Part shown: piece after piece, positions 16,799-25,390 of the stretch
Position numbering within the stretch: the stretch's first letter is position 1
Layout: every line of letters begins with the position of its first letter
Origin: CAWDLX01 sp046728155
Lineage (GTDB): Bacteria; Actinomycetota; Actinomycetes; Mycobacteriales; Micromonosporaceae
Length of the DNA stretch: 64,000 bases
Direction of reading: 5' to 3'
NCBI GenBank assembly: GCA_046728155.1
Contig: JBKPDY010000006.1
Coordinates: forward strand, 35,201-99,200
Made by a program: the position numbers and the translations under genes
The notes under the pieces: model-generated
Databases searched by the model: none
The model's input: the letters and a program-made list of their open reading frames with translations, nothing else
Told to the model about the DNA's origin: nothing

Positions 16799-17770
16799 AT
16801 GGCGGCGAACGTAACGATAGCCACAGTGGCGCGGCACGCCAATGTCTCGCGACAGACCGTGTCCAATGTGCTCAACGCACCAGACCTGGTGCGGGCCGAG
16901 ACCCGCGCCCGGGTGCGGGCCGCGATCGAGGAGCTCGGGTACCGGGCCAACCTCGCCGCGCGGCAGATGCGGACGGGCCGATCGAGATTGATCGCCGTAC
17001 GCATCGACCCGGTTCGCAACGGGGTCGAGACAACCGTGCTGGACCGCTTCCTGCATGGGCTGACCGACGCGTCGGCACCGGCCGGGTACCGCGTCATGCT
17101 CTACACCGCTACCGACGACCGCACCGAAATCGCGACGTACGAGGACCTGCTGGCCTCGTACGCGCTGGACGCGTTCGTCCTCACGCACACCCATCACGGC
17201 GACTCCCGTACGGCGTGGTTGGCCGACGCGGGCGTTCCGTTCACCACGTTCGGCCGGCCCTGGGGAGGCGTCGACATGCATCCATGGGTGGACGTCGACG
17301 GAGCAGCCGGTACCACGGCGGCGACCCGGCACCTGATGGCACTGGGCCACCGCCGGATCGGATTCCTGGGCTGGCCCAAGGGATCCGGCGTCGGCGACGA
17401 CCGCCAGCACGGTTGGGCGACCGCTATGCGGGCGGCCGGCTGTGACACCACTCGACTGGATCGGCACACAGTGGATGGTCTGGCTGAAGGCGAGCGGGTC
17501 GCCCGTGACCTGCTGCGCACACGGCGACCGCCGACAGCGCTGGTCTGCGCCAGTGACCAGCTCGCCCTCGGTGCCCGCCGGGCGGCGGACATCCCCGTCA
17601 TCGGTTTCGACGACAGCCCGATGGCGCAGACCGCGGGGCTGTCGAGCGTCCGGCAACCCCTCGGTGAGGCGGCGGCCGAATGCGTCAAACTCCTCTCCGC
17701 ATTACTGGACAGGGACCCCCGGGATGCCCCCCGGCAGGTCCTGTTGAAACCCGATCTGATCATCCGCTGA
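16799..17770 (+). CDS. LacI-family transcriptional repressor
   Basis: 323 residues from ATG 16799; an upstream in-frame start would run over the operator. Residues 3-55 are the LacI helix-turn-helix and hinge (TIATVARHANVSRQTVSNVL, RAAIEELGYRANLAARQMR). The remainder is a periplasmic-binding-protein-like sugar sensor (GHRRIGFLGWPKG, ALVCASDQLALGARR, IPVIGFDDSPMAQTAGLSSV). It is expected to bind the inverted repeat just upstream, and to control itself, the divergent debranching gene and probably the sugar importer that starts 41 bases after it. The inducer is probably the imported sugar. Confidence 0.94.
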   Translation: MAANVTIATVARHANVSRQTVSNVLNAPDLVRAETRARVRAAIEELGYRANLAARQMRTGRSRLIAVRIDPVRNGVETTVLDRFLHGLTDASAPAGYRVMLYTATDDRTEIATYEDLLASYALDAFVLTHTHHGDSRTAWLADAGVPFTTFGRPWGGVDMHPWVDVDGAAGTTAATRHLMALGHRRIGFLGWPKGSGVGDDRQHGWATAMRAAGCDTTRLDRHTVDGLAEGERVARDLLRTRRPPTALVCASDQLALGARRAADIPVIGFDDSPMAQTAGLSSVRQPLGEAAAECVKLLSALLDRDPRDAPRQVLLKPDLIIR

Positions 17771-17811
17771 GGATGACAGCCCCGACAGTGACCCCGACAA
17801 GGAGGTCCGAC

Positions 17812-19056
17812 ATGGCACGGCCGCTACCCCGCCTACGGGTGGCCCTACTTGCGACGACCATCGTCCTGCTGACCGCAGCCTGCGGCAGCGGCTTCAACAA
17901 CAACGCCACGCCACAGTCGACCGGCAAGGCCGACCTGCAGATCCTCATCGGCTCGTCCGGCGACGCGGAAACCAACGCGGTGAAGGCCGCCGCGGCGGCG
18001 TGGGCGAGCTCGACCGGCAACACGGCCACGGTCACACCGGCTCAGGACATCGGCCAGCAGCTCGGCCAGGCCTTCGCCGGCGGCACGCCGCCCGATGTGT
18101 TCTATGTGGAGGCCGGCCGGTTCGCGGACTACGCGAGCGTGGGCGCGCTCGAGCCGTACGCCGACAAGATCAAGGGTGGTGTCGACGACTTCTATCCGTC
18201 CCTGCGTGCGACGTTTACCTACCAGGGAAAGCTCTACTGCATCCCGAAGGACTTCTCCACGTTGACCCTGCAGATCAACAATGACCTGTGGGCCAAGGCG
18301 AAGCTGACCGACGCGGACGTGCCGACCAACTGGGACCAACTGACCGCGGCGGCGAAGAAGCTCAAGGCGGCCGGCGTCACGCCGATGGTCATCGGCGACA
18401 CCCGGGACCGGATCGGGGCGTTCATGGTTGAGAACGGCGGGTGGATCGTCAGCAAGGACGGCACCACCGCGACGGCGGACACCCCGCAGAACCTGCAGGC
18501 GCTGCAGTACGTCCAGAGCCTGCTCAAGCAGGGCCTGGCGGTCTACCCGAAGCAGGTCGACGCGGGCTGGGGCGGAGAGGCGTTCGGCAAGGGCAAGGTG
18601 GCCATGGCCGAAGAGGGCAACTGGATCAAGGGAGCCATGCAGACCGACTACCCGACCATCAAGTACCGGGTCGTCCAGATGCCGGCCGGTCCGTCGGGAA
18701 CGAAGGGGACGCTCTCGTTCACCGTGTGCTGGGGCATCTCGTCCAAGACGAAGTTCAAGGACCAGGCCATCAACTTCGTCGAGGCGATGACCACGGTGCA
18801 ACAACAGCTCGCCTTTACCAAGGCGTTCGGCGTGATGCCGTCGCGTATCTCGGCCAAAGCCGGTTACCTGCAACAGTTCCCGAACGACCAGGCGTTCATC
18901 GACAGTGCCGACTTCGCCCAGGGCCCGGTCAACGCGCCGAAGATGGACTCCGTCCTGGCCGACTTCGACAGCCAACTCCAAGGGCTCGCCAACCGTGATC
19001 CCAAGGCGATCCTGGCCCGACTGCAGCAGAACGTCAGCACCGCACTGAAGGGCTGA
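17812..19056 (+). CDS. Sugar ABC transporter substrate-binding lipoprotein (CUT1 type)
   Basis: 414 residues. Signal with lipobox LTAAC (Cys24), then a type-1 solute-binding fold (ADLQILIGSSGDAETN, GTPPDVFYVEAGRFADY, KLYCIPKDFSTLTLQIN, WGGEAFGKGKVAMAEEGNW). Start ATG with AAGGAGG 6 bases upstream. It follows the LacI gene by 41 bases and precedes two permeases, so it is the binding component of a second carbohydrate importer. Maltose, trehalose or other alpha-glucoside is plausible from the debranching neighbour, but this is inference. Unlike the junctions around it, the link to the next gene is not a simple overlap; it contains three leader-ORF repeats. Confidence 0.93.
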   Translation: MARPLPRLRVALLATTIVLLTAACGSGFNNNATPQSTGKADLQILIGSSGDAETNAVKAAAAAWASSTGNTATVTPAQDIGQQLGQAFAGGTPPDVFYVEAGRFADYASVGALEPYADKIKGGVDDFYPSLRATFTYQGKLYCIPKDFSTLTLQINNDLWAKAKLTDADVPTNWDQLTAAAKKLKAAGVTPMVIGDTRDRIGAFMVENGGWIVSKDGTTATADTPQNLQALQYVQSLLKQGLAVYPKQVDAGWGGEAFGKGKVAMAEEGNWIKGAMQTDYPTIKYRVVQMPAGPSGTKGTLSFTVCWGISSKTKFKDQAINFVEAMTTVQQQLAFTKAFGVMPSRISAKAGYLQQFPNDQAFIDSADFAQGPVNAPKMDSVLADFDSQLQGLANRDPKAILARLQQNVSTALKG

Positions 19057-19063
19057 CCATCCG

Positions 19064-19105
19064 ATGACGGCCGACGTACTTCCCTCCGCGGAGGCCGCAA
19101 AATGA
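19064..19105 (+). CDS. Putative leader peptide 1 (MTADVLPSAEAAK)
   Basis: 13-codon frame with ATG 8 bases after the binding-protein stop. There is no strong ribosome site of its own, so it could be reached by ribosomes ending the upstream gene. Its TGA overlaps the ATG of copy 2. Translation is inferred, not shown. Confidence 0.35.
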   Translation: MTADVLPSAEAAK

Positions 19106-19143
19106 CGGCCGACGTACTTCCCTCCACGGAGGCCGCAAAATGA
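19102..19143 (+). CDS. Putative leader peptide 2 (MTADVLPSTEAAK)
   Basis: Second copy, preceded by GGAGG at 19090-19094. One residue differs from copy 1 (Ala to Thr). The stop overlaps the next ATG. Confidence 0.35.
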   Translation: MTADVLPSTEAAK

Positions 19144-19181
19144 CGGCCGACGTACTTTCCTCCGCGGAGGCCGCAAAATGA
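19140..19181 (+). CDS. Putative leader peptide 3 (MTADVLSSAEAAK)
   Basis: Third copy, preceded by GGAGG at 19128-19132. One residue differs from copy 1 (Pro to Ser). Its TGA at 19179-19181 overlaps the permease ATG at 19178. Confidence 0.35.
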   Translation: MTADVLSSAEAAK

Positions 19182-20317
19182 CGGCCACCAGTGCTCCCCT
19201 GCGACCGCACGTCGTGCGCGCTACACGCCGTACGGGCATATACGGCCGGCAGGGGAGCGCCGGCTGGCTCTTCGTCGCGCCGGCCGTGGTGATCCTGGGA
19301 CTGTTCCTGCTCCTGCCCATCCTGATGGCGCTGTTCGTCAGCTTCACCAAATGGAACGGGCAGGGCAGTCCTTTCACCGGCACGGTCCCCACCGCCGGTA
19401 CCGACAACTACACGAACCTGTTCGCCAAGGACGGGCTGGCCCGCCTCGACTTCATGACCAGCATCCGTAACAACCTCTACTACGTGCTCGTCGTCGTTCC
19501 ACTGCAGACAGTGCTGTCGCTCTCACTGGCGCTCGTGGTGAACCAGCGTCTACTCAGGGGAAAGTCCTTCTTCCGTACGGCCTTCTTCTTCCCGTCGGTA
19601 ACGAGCTCCGTCGCGATCAGCGTCGTGTTCCTGTTCATCTTCCTCAACGGCGGCGCGGTCAACGCGGTGCTCGGGTTCTTCGGGATCCGGGGCCCGCAGT
19701 GGTTCTCCGACTCCCGTGGCCTCATCCACGTGATCCTTTCGGCCCTCGGCCTGGTGGATCCGAACGCGCCGCCGTCGCTGCTCGCGAACCACAACCTGCT
19801 CGGACTCTCGTACTGGGACTGGCTGGCCGGGCCGAGCGTGGCCATGTGCGCGATCATCGCTCTGGTCGTATGGACCACGTCCGGCACATTCATGCTCATA
19901 TTCCTCGGCGCGCTACAGAACCTCCCGATCGAGCTGGACGAGGCGAGCCTGCTCGACGGGGCGTCGCGGCGGCAGCATCTGCGCTACGTGACCCTGCCTA
20001 TGCTGAAGCCGACGCTGTTCCTCGTGCTGACCCTCGGCCTCATCGGCACCTGGCAGGTGTTCGACCAGATCTACGTGATGAGCCAGGGCAACCCGGCCAA
20101 GACCACCCTGTCGCCGGCATACCTGTCCTACCGGACCGCGTTCCACGAATTCAACTACGGGTCGGGCGCGGCCATCTCGTTCATCCTTTTCCTCATCATC
20201 ATCGTGATGACCCTGCTGCAGCGCTACGTCATGCGGGACCGCGACCGGACTCCCGGTCCCCGCCGGCCGATCTGGCATCGTCTGTCCACTCAGGACTCAA
20301 GGGGTGGTGCACAATGA
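19178..20317 (+). CDS. Sugar ABC permease, MalF type
   Basis: 379 residues. The N-terminal 30 residues are cytoplasmic and Arg-rich, followed by six or more membrane helices (WLFVAPAVVILGLFLLLPIL first). The EAA loop is ELDEASLLDGASRRQHL. A moderately long outside loop (NGGAVNAVLGFFGIRGPQW to NHNLLGLSYWD) lies before the fourth helix but shows no recognisable domain, in contrast with the other importer's permease. Start ATG is preceded by GGAGG of the third leader repeat at 7 bases. The stop overlaps the next permease (ATGA). Works with the preceding lipoprotein. Confidence 0.93.
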   Translation: MTATSAPLRPHVVRATRRTGIYGRQGSAGWLFVAPAVVILGLFLLLPILMALFVSFTKWNGQGSPFTGTVPTAGTDNYTNLFAKDGLARLDFMTSIRNNLYYVLVVVPLQTVLSLSLALVVNQRLLRGKSFFRTAFFFPSVTSSVAISVVFLFIFLNGGAVNAVLGFFGIRGPQWFSDSRGLIHVILSALGLVDPNAPPSLLANHNLLGLSYWDWLAGPSVAMCAIIALVVWTTSGTFMLIFLGALQNLPIELDEASLLDGASRRQHLRYVTLPMLKPTLFLVLTLGLIGTWQVFDQIYVMSQGNPAKTTLSPAYLSYRTAFHEFNYGSGAAISFILFLIIIVMTLLQRYVMRDRDRTPGPRRPIWHRLSTQDSRGGAQ

Positions 20318-21249
20318 CCGTCGTCTTCGAGCCGGAACAGGTGATCGCACAGGTACCGCCGCCAAAGCGTCCAGCCGCGAGGGAACCAGCGCTGACCCCG
20401 ATGGCGTACGGCTCGCCGGCCAAACGGGCGGCCACCCGCGTCGCCGGCTACGCCGTTCTCGTCTTCTTCGCGCTCATCTTCATCTACCCGTTCATCATCC
20501 AAATGGCCACCTCGTTCAAGACCGAACCGGACGCCGCCACCAACCCGCTATCCCCCGTCCCGAATCCCATCTCGACGGCCAGCGTGGAGCGCATCTTTGC
20601 CGGCACCGGGTTCCCGACCTGGCTCGGCAACTCGGTCCTGATGGCTGTGCTGGTCACGCTGGGCCGGGTCTTCTTCGACTCACTGGCCGGCTATGCCCTG
20701 GCCAGGCTCCGCTTCCGCGCTCGGGCGGCGCTGTTCGCCACCGTCCTCGCAATGATGGCCGTGCCCGGGGTAGTCCTGCTCATCCCCAAGTTCCTGGTGC
20801 TCAAGCAACTGGGGCTCTACAACAGCTACGGCGGACTCATCATCCCGCTGCTCGTCGATGCCACCGGCATCTTCATCATGAAGCAGTCGTTCGAGTCGGT
20901 GTCCGTCGATGTCGAGGAGGCGGCCCGCATCGACGGTGCCGGCATCTTCCGCACCTACTGGTCGGTGGTGCTGCCGATGATGCGGCCAGCCCTGATCACG
21001 CTGACGATCCTGTCGTTCCAAGGCTCGTGGAACGAGTTCCCGCATACGCTCGTGTCGGTGCAGAGCCCGGAGTACTTCACGTTGCCGCGCGGGCTCGCCG
21101 ATCTCGTCAGCGGCTCGCTCGGCGCCGGTACGCAGTACCCACTCAAGCTCGGCGCCGCGCTGCTCGCCACGATCCCGGTCGCGGTCATCTTCTTCGTGTT
21201 CCAGCGTCACTTCGTCCGCGGCGCGAGCGAGGGCGGCAGCAAGGGCTGA
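20314..21249 (+). CDS. Sugar ABC permease, MalG type
   Basis: 311 residues from the ATG overlapping the upstream stop; the longer open frame is inside the previous gene. About 45 polar residues precede the first helix (YAVLVFFALIFIYPFIIQ). The EAA loop reads SVDVEEAARIDGAGIFRTYW. It completes the second importer. As with the first importer, no ATPase gene is present nearby, so a shared ATPase is expected. The 286 bases after it, up to the GH3 gene, contain no gene and no strong hairpin that I can see. Confidence 0.92.
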   Translation: MTVVFEPEQVIAQVPPPKRPAAREPALTPMAYGSPAKRAATRVAGYAVLVFFALIFIYPFIIQMATSFKTEPDAATNPLSPVPNPISTASVERIFAGTGFPTWLGNSVLMAVLVTLGRVFFDSLAGYALARLRFRARAALFATVLAMMAVPGVVLLIPKFLVLKQLGLYNSYGGLIIPLLVDATGIFIMKQSFESVSVDVEEAARIDGAGIFRTYWSVVLPMMRPALITLTILSFQGSWNEFPHTLVSVQSPEYFTLPRGLADLVSGSLGAGTQYPLKLGAALLATIPVAVIFFVFQRHFVRGASEGGSKG

Positions 21250-21535
21250 CCGTTCGGGCGGGGCGCGTTCGGACTGAGCCGCGGTTTCCGTACAAGAGGG
21301 CAGTCTGACCAACGATCTGCACGGAAACGATCTCTGGGCGCCCTGTCGAGCCCGGACCAGCCACAGCCGAGCCACCGCCGCCGGTTCCCCGCTCGCCTTG
21401 AACTGTCTGGAACACGTCAGCCGGCAACGGCGTCACGCCGCGGGTCGTGTTCCGGGTAGAGCAGGCGAGCCCGATGAGTGGCGCCTCGCAAGGCTCCGCG
21501 ACAGGATGGGCTGGCCGCGGCGGACGGAGGTATGA

Positions 21536-22795
21536 GTGAACCGGTGCGACACGCTGGGCCGCACGACACGCCTCGCCGCGTGCCTCGCGCTGTTGGCCGC
21601 GGGTGCCACGGCCTGCGGTGTCCCGTCGGCGGCGCAGAGCCCGCCGCCCGTCAGTTCCGCGCCCGTCCCGACAACGGCAACCGTTGGCCCGTCGCCGGTA
21701 TCGACTCCGTCGACGATCCCGCCCGGTCCCCCCGAATCGGCCGAGGACGCATGTGTCACGTCGGTGATGGCGAATATGACGCTCCGCCGGATCGTCGGAC
21801 AGGTCATGCTGGTCGGCACGCCGATCGCGAGTCCGGCGAACATCGAGGGCGTCATTCGCGCGTACGGCGTGGGCGGCGTCTTCCTTGCCGGACGAAGCCA
21901 GCAGTCCGCGGCCCAGCTTCGGTCGGGAATCGCGGCGTTGCAGGCGGCCGCGCCGCCGGGGGTGGGACTGCTGATCGCGCTGGACCAGGAGGGCGGCGAG
22001 GTGCAGACCCTGCAGGGACCCGACTTCCCGCCGATCCCGACCGCGGTGGACCAGGGTCGCCTCAACCAGTCCGCGCTGCGAACCCAGACCGTCGCGTGGG
22101 CGCAGCGCCTCGCGGGAATCGGCGTCACGATGGATCTGGCCCCGGTCGCCGACACCGTGCCCGCCTCGATCGGCACCGCGAACCCACCGATCGGCGCGTT
22201 CTTCCGCGAGTACGGTTCGGACCCGACCGCGGTGGCGGCCGACATCGGTACTGTCGTCGCCGCGATCCAGTCCACCGGAGTCGTCACGACGCTCAAGCAC
22301 TTCCCCGGACTCGGCCGCGTTCTCGAGAACACCGATACCTCAACCGGTGCCGTCGACTCGGTGGCGACGACCAGCGATCCTTACCTCGGGCCGTTCGCGG
22401 CCGGGATCAGGGCTGGGACGGGTGCCGTGATGGTCTCCTCCGCGTCGTACCCCAAGCTGGACCCGAACTCGATCGCGGCCTTCTCCGCACCGATCGTGAC
22501 CGGGCTCCTCCGGCATCGGCTGGGCTTCACCGGGGTTATCGTCTCAGACGACCTCGGTGCTGCGACGGCGCTGGTAAACGTGCCGGTGGGCCGGCGCGCC
22601 GTACGGTTCATCCAGGCCGGCGGTTCGCTCGCCCTGACGGTATCCCCGTCGACGGCGGGCGCGATGATCGACGGCCTGGTCGCGGCCGCTCAGTCCTCAT
22701 CCGCGTTCGCCGATCAGCTGACCGCCGCCGCTCGGTACGTCATCCGCGGCAAGTACACCGCCGGACTACTGTCCTGCTCCCCGACCCGCCCCTAG
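21536..22795 (+). CDS. GH3 beta-N-acetylhexosaminidase-like lipoprotein (NagZ family)
   Basis: 419 residues. Signal with lipobox ending at Cys27 (AAGATAC), a Ser/Pro/Thr-rich linker to about residue 68, then a GH3 N-terminal domain. KHFPGLGRVLENTD near 250-264 corresponds to the NagZ KH(F/I)PG(H/L)G...DTH loop, here with Asp for the usual catalytic His. VIVSDDLGA near 335-343 carries the nucleophile Asp. GLLIALDQEGGEV is the substrate-binding EGG motif. Being surface-anchored, it should remove N-acetylglucosamine from chitin oligomers or peptidoglycan fragments. GTG start with GGACGGAGG 5 bases upstream. Its stop shares the four bases CTAG with the stop of the convergent formamidase gene. Confidence 0.9.
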   Translation: MNRCDTLGRTTRLAACLALLAAGATACGVPSAAQSPPPVSSAPVPTTATVGPSPVSTPSTIPPGPPESAEDACVTSVMANMTLRRIVGQVMLVGTPIASPANIEGVIRAYGVGGVFLAGRSQQSAAQLRSGIAALQAAAPPGVGLLIALDQEGGEVQTLQGPDFPPIPTAVDQGRLNQSALRTQTVAWAQRLAGIGVTMDLAPVADTVPASIGTANPPIGAFFREYGSDPTAVAADIGTVVAAIQSTGVVTTLKHFPGLGRVLENTDTSTGAVDSVATTSDPYLGPFAAGIRAGTGAVMVSSASYPKLDPNSIAAFSAPIVTGLLRHRLGFTGVIVSDDLGAATALVNVPVGRRAVRFIQAGGSLALTVSPSTAGAMIDGLVAAAQSSSAFADQLTAAARYVIRGKYTAGLLSCSPTRP

Positions 22796-23808
22796 CGCTG
22801 GCGGTACGCATCGGCGACAGCACGCAGGCGGGCGTGCGTGTCGGCCATCGCCGGTGCCGCCGGCAACCACTCCTTGCGCACCTTGGCCACCGAGCTGTAG
22901 TTGGGGTCGACGACGTTGGCCAACGGCGACTCGACCGCCTGCGAGAGCAGCTGGTACGCGTCGAGCATCGGCAGCCCGTAGTCTTCCCCCACCCACTGGA
23001 TGAGGTCGTGTTGGGCGATGCGGAACGCGTCCTCGAGCGGACGGGCCGAGCCGATCGACATGATGTGCGCATCGGATTCGAGTCGGGGCCACGGGCACGG
23101 CCGACCCTTGATCACATCCACGATCACCACGGTGTCCATGGCGCACTCGACCGCGACACCACACACCTCGCCCTCGCCCTGGCGTGCGTGGCCGTCCCCG
23201 AGCGAGAACAGCGCGCCGGGGACGTTGACGCCCAAGTAGCACGTCACCCCGGCCCGCATCTCCGGGGTATCCATGTTCCCGCCGTGCAGGTCGGGCACCA
23301 GCGACGAGCGGGCCTCCAGGTTCGGCGGCGCGACCCCCACGGTGCCGTGCATCGGATCCATGGGCAGGTCCACTGTGTACGAACCGTACCGGGACTCGAA
23401 TCGGCACAACCGTTTCGCCCGGTCGAGCTGCCAGATCCAGACCACCTCGGGCAGCGGATCCTGCAGGGTCGCGGTGGTATGGGTCGAGGTGAGCGCGCCG
23501 AAGAGGGGGACCGTGGTGGAGGCCGCCCAGTCCCGCGCCGGCTCGATCGATACAAAGTGGACGGCCAGGGTGTCGCCAGGCTCGGCCCCCTCGACGTAGA
23601 AGGGACCGGTCTGTGGGTTGACGTACGGGAACTCGATCACGTCCGACACCAGGTCGCCCGTGCCCCGGACCCGTCCACCGAAACAGTCCTCGCTGAACAG
23701 CTCCAGCACGGTTCCCGCCGCCACGCGGGCGACCGGCGGGACCCCGCCGAATGTCCACGCGTAGTCGCCCGCGGCGGGTCGGTACCGCAGGACCGTCGGC
23801 TGGGTCAT
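22792..23808 (-). CDS. Acetamidase/formamidase family amide hydrolase
   Basis: 338 residues from ATG 23808, which overlaps the stop of the transporter gene (ATGA). Characteristic FmdA/AmdA segments are DCFGGRVRG near the start, FYVEGAEPGDTLAVHF, MDPMHGTVGVAP, HGGNMDTPEMRAGVTCYLGV, GDGHARQGEGEVCG and ESDAHIMSIGSARPLEDAFR. The family hydrolyses formamide or short amides to ammonia and the acid in the cytoplasm, using a metal site (established for the family). Co-transcription with an APC permease suggests that the transporter brings in the amide or an amine precursor. Confidence 0.93.
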   Translation of the reverse strand: MTQPTVLRYRPAAGDYAWTFGGVPPVARVAAGTVLELFSEDCFGGRVRGTGDLVSDVIEFPYVNPQTGPFYVEGAEPGDTLAVHFVSIEPARDWAASTTVPLFGALTSTHTTATLQDPLPEVVWIWQLDRAKRLCRFESRYGSYTVDLPMDPMHGTVGVAPPNLEARSSLVPDLHGGNMDTPEMRAGVTCYLGVNVPGALFSLGDGHARQGEGEVCGVAVECAMDTVVIVDVIKGRPCPWPRLESDAHIMSIGSARPLEDAFRIAQHDLIQWVGEDYGLPMLDAYQLLSQAVESPLANVVDPNYSSVAKVRKEWLPAAPAMADTHARLRAVADAYRQR

Positions 23809-25292
23809 GCCGGTGTCGGGATGGTCGGCCTCGCCGGCTCCGGTCCGGGCTCGTCGAGGTGGACCCGGGAGACCTCGGATACACGTGACGGATGCCTTAC
23901 AAGGAGCCAGATCAGGTAGATGATTCCGAGGCCGACCCAGATGGCCACCGCGGCCCCGGCATAGGAGAACGGCGGGTTGAGCTTGGTAATGAAGGAGAAC
24001 ACGGGCAGTCCGGCCGCGCTCAGCCACGCCGGCACGAAGGCGGCGACACCAAGTACCGGCACGATGAGGTGGAGGAAGACGTTGAACTCGGCTCGGCGCC
24101 GGGTCAGGAAGTACGCGATGCAGGTGATGTTCGCGATGATGTAGATCGAGACGAGCAGGATGACGATTCCGGTGGCGACCATCCCGAACGCGGTTATCGG
24201 GTCGTACCCGAATCCGAGGCCGAGAGCCACGGCGATCGTGGCCGCCGTGACCGCGAGGATCGCCACGTACGGCGCGCGATGGCGCAGCGCGAGTCGGGCC
24301 AGTGCGTACGGGAAGACGCCGATGCGGCCCATCGCGTACGACGTGCGGGTCGACACGTTCACGCCGGCGTTGGCGTTGGCGATCGTCGAGTTGACGATAG
24401 CGAGGAACACGAGCACCCAGAACCATCCGTAGAACTGGCGGGCCAGACCCTCCCAGGACGATTCACCCGACGTACCGAACGAGGCGAACTTGTCCGGGCC
24501 AAAGGCGACGTCGACGGCGTACGTCGTGAAGACGTAGAGAAGGCCGATGGTGAGTGTCGCGCCCAGCACGGCCCGGCGGATGGTGCGACGCGGGTCCCGG
24601 GTCTCCTCGGCCAGCGGGGCCGCGCCCTCGAATCCGCCAAAGGCCAGGATGGTGAAGACAGACCCGGCGAAGACCGCACTGACCGCACCGCCGGGCGCAT
24701 GGCTCGTCCCGAACACCGACAGCGTGTTCGCGCTGCCGGCGTGGAAGACAAGCATGACACCCAGGACGAGGAAGACGGCGATCTCGAACACGCCGAGCAC
24801 CGTGCCCAGTCCGGCCGAGGTACGGATACCGTAGAGGCCCGCGACCATGACGATGAGAGCGCCGAGAACCGTCCACGGCCACCAGAGGTCGGCCGGATAG
24901 CTCGACCATTCGCCATTGAGCGTGGAGGCCGTGGTGAACCCGAGTTGCAGCAGCACGAGAGGTGGAATGAGCACCCCGACGAACACGTAACTCCACGCGA
25001 CCAGGAAACCGATCGCGCGATGGAGCCCCTGCGCCGCGTACGTCGCGAGCGAGCCGGCGGCCGGCATCCGCTTGGCCAGTTCGGCGATGCTCGACGCCGT
25101 CAACAGGCACGCGATCAGCGCCAGTACGACCGAGAGCGGCAGGGCGCCGCCCGCGTACGCGGCGCCGAACGGGATCGACGCGGCGATCGCCGCGCCGGGC
25201 GCCATGTCGGTGATGCTCTGGAACAGCGCTTCCCGTAGGCCAATCGCGTCCTTACGCAATGCTACTGGAGCAGCGGAAACCTGATCGGCCAT
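23805..25292 (-). CDS. APC-superfamily amino acid/amine permease
   Basis: 495 residues with about 12 hydrophobic helices. The start (LREALFQSITDMAPGAAIAASIPFG) matches the first APC helix with its conserved Gly/Ser-rich break. GFEGAAPLAEETRDPRRTIRRA is the typical APC helix 6-7 loop. It sits in the cytoplasmic membrane and exchanges or imports amino acids or amines. It is first in a two-gene operon with an amidase. Start ATG at 25292, 98 bases from the end of the next upstream gene. Substrate not determinable from sequence. Confidence 0.93.
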   Translation of the reverse strand: MADQVSAAPVALRKDAIGLREALFQSITDMAPGAAIAASIPFGAAYAGGALPLSVVLALIACLLTASSIAELAKRMPAAGSLATYAAQGLHRAIGFLVAWSYVFVGVLIPPLVLLQLGFTTASTLNGEWSSYPADLWWPWTVLGALIVMVAGLYGIRTSAGLGTVLGVFEIAVFLVLGVMLVFHAGSANTLSVFGTSHAPGGAVSAVFAGSVFTILAFGGFEGAAPLAEETRDPRRTIRRAVLGATLTIGLLYVFTTYAVDVAFGPDKFASFGTSGESSWEGLARQFYGWFWVLVFLAIVNSTIANANAGVNVSTRTSYAMGRIGVFPYALARLALRHRAPYVAILAVTAATIAVALGLGFGYDPITAFGMVATGIVILLVSIYIIANITCIAYFLTRRRAEFNVFLHLIVPVLGVAAFVPAWLSAAGLPVFSFITKLNPPFSYAGAAVAIWVGLGIIYLIWLLVRHPSRVSEVSRVHLDEPGPEPARPTIPTPA

Positions 25293-25390
25293 GACAGGCC
25301 TCCCGAGAATGGGTGATCATGGTTGGATTCGAGCCGACCGTACATCCTGAGGCGTCGATTGTGAAGAGGTCACCTGTTGCGATGAGCGGA

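Larger units (their letters stand above)
19064..19177 (+). repeat. Three tandem 38-bp repeats, each a coupled 13-codon leader ORF
   Basis: Units at 19064-19101, 19102-19139 and 19140-19177 differ at one or two bases. Each begins ATGACGGCCGACGTACTT and ends GGAGGCCGCAAA, so every unit supplies a ribosome site 7 bases before the ATG of the next unit. The last unit does this for the permease ATG at 19178. Each unit reads as a 13-residue peptide whose TGA overlaps the next ATG (ATGA). Inside each unit CCTCCGCGGAGG (19083-19094 in unit 1; one change in unit 2) is self-complementary and could mask the ribosome site. The permease itself starts with the same ATGACGGCC. Confidence 0.9.

Noticed and set aside
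19064..19177. CRISPR-like repeats
   Set aside because: Units are directly abutting with no spacers and each contains a start and ribosome site.
17845..19407. 520-codon minus-strand frame opposite the sugar-binding gene and leader repeats
   Set aside because: Antisense composition and no motif; the repeats simply lack stops in that frame too.
21478..23919. 813-codon plus-strand frame across the GH3 and formamidase genes
   Set aside because: It runs through two real genes in a wrong frame and shows no domain.
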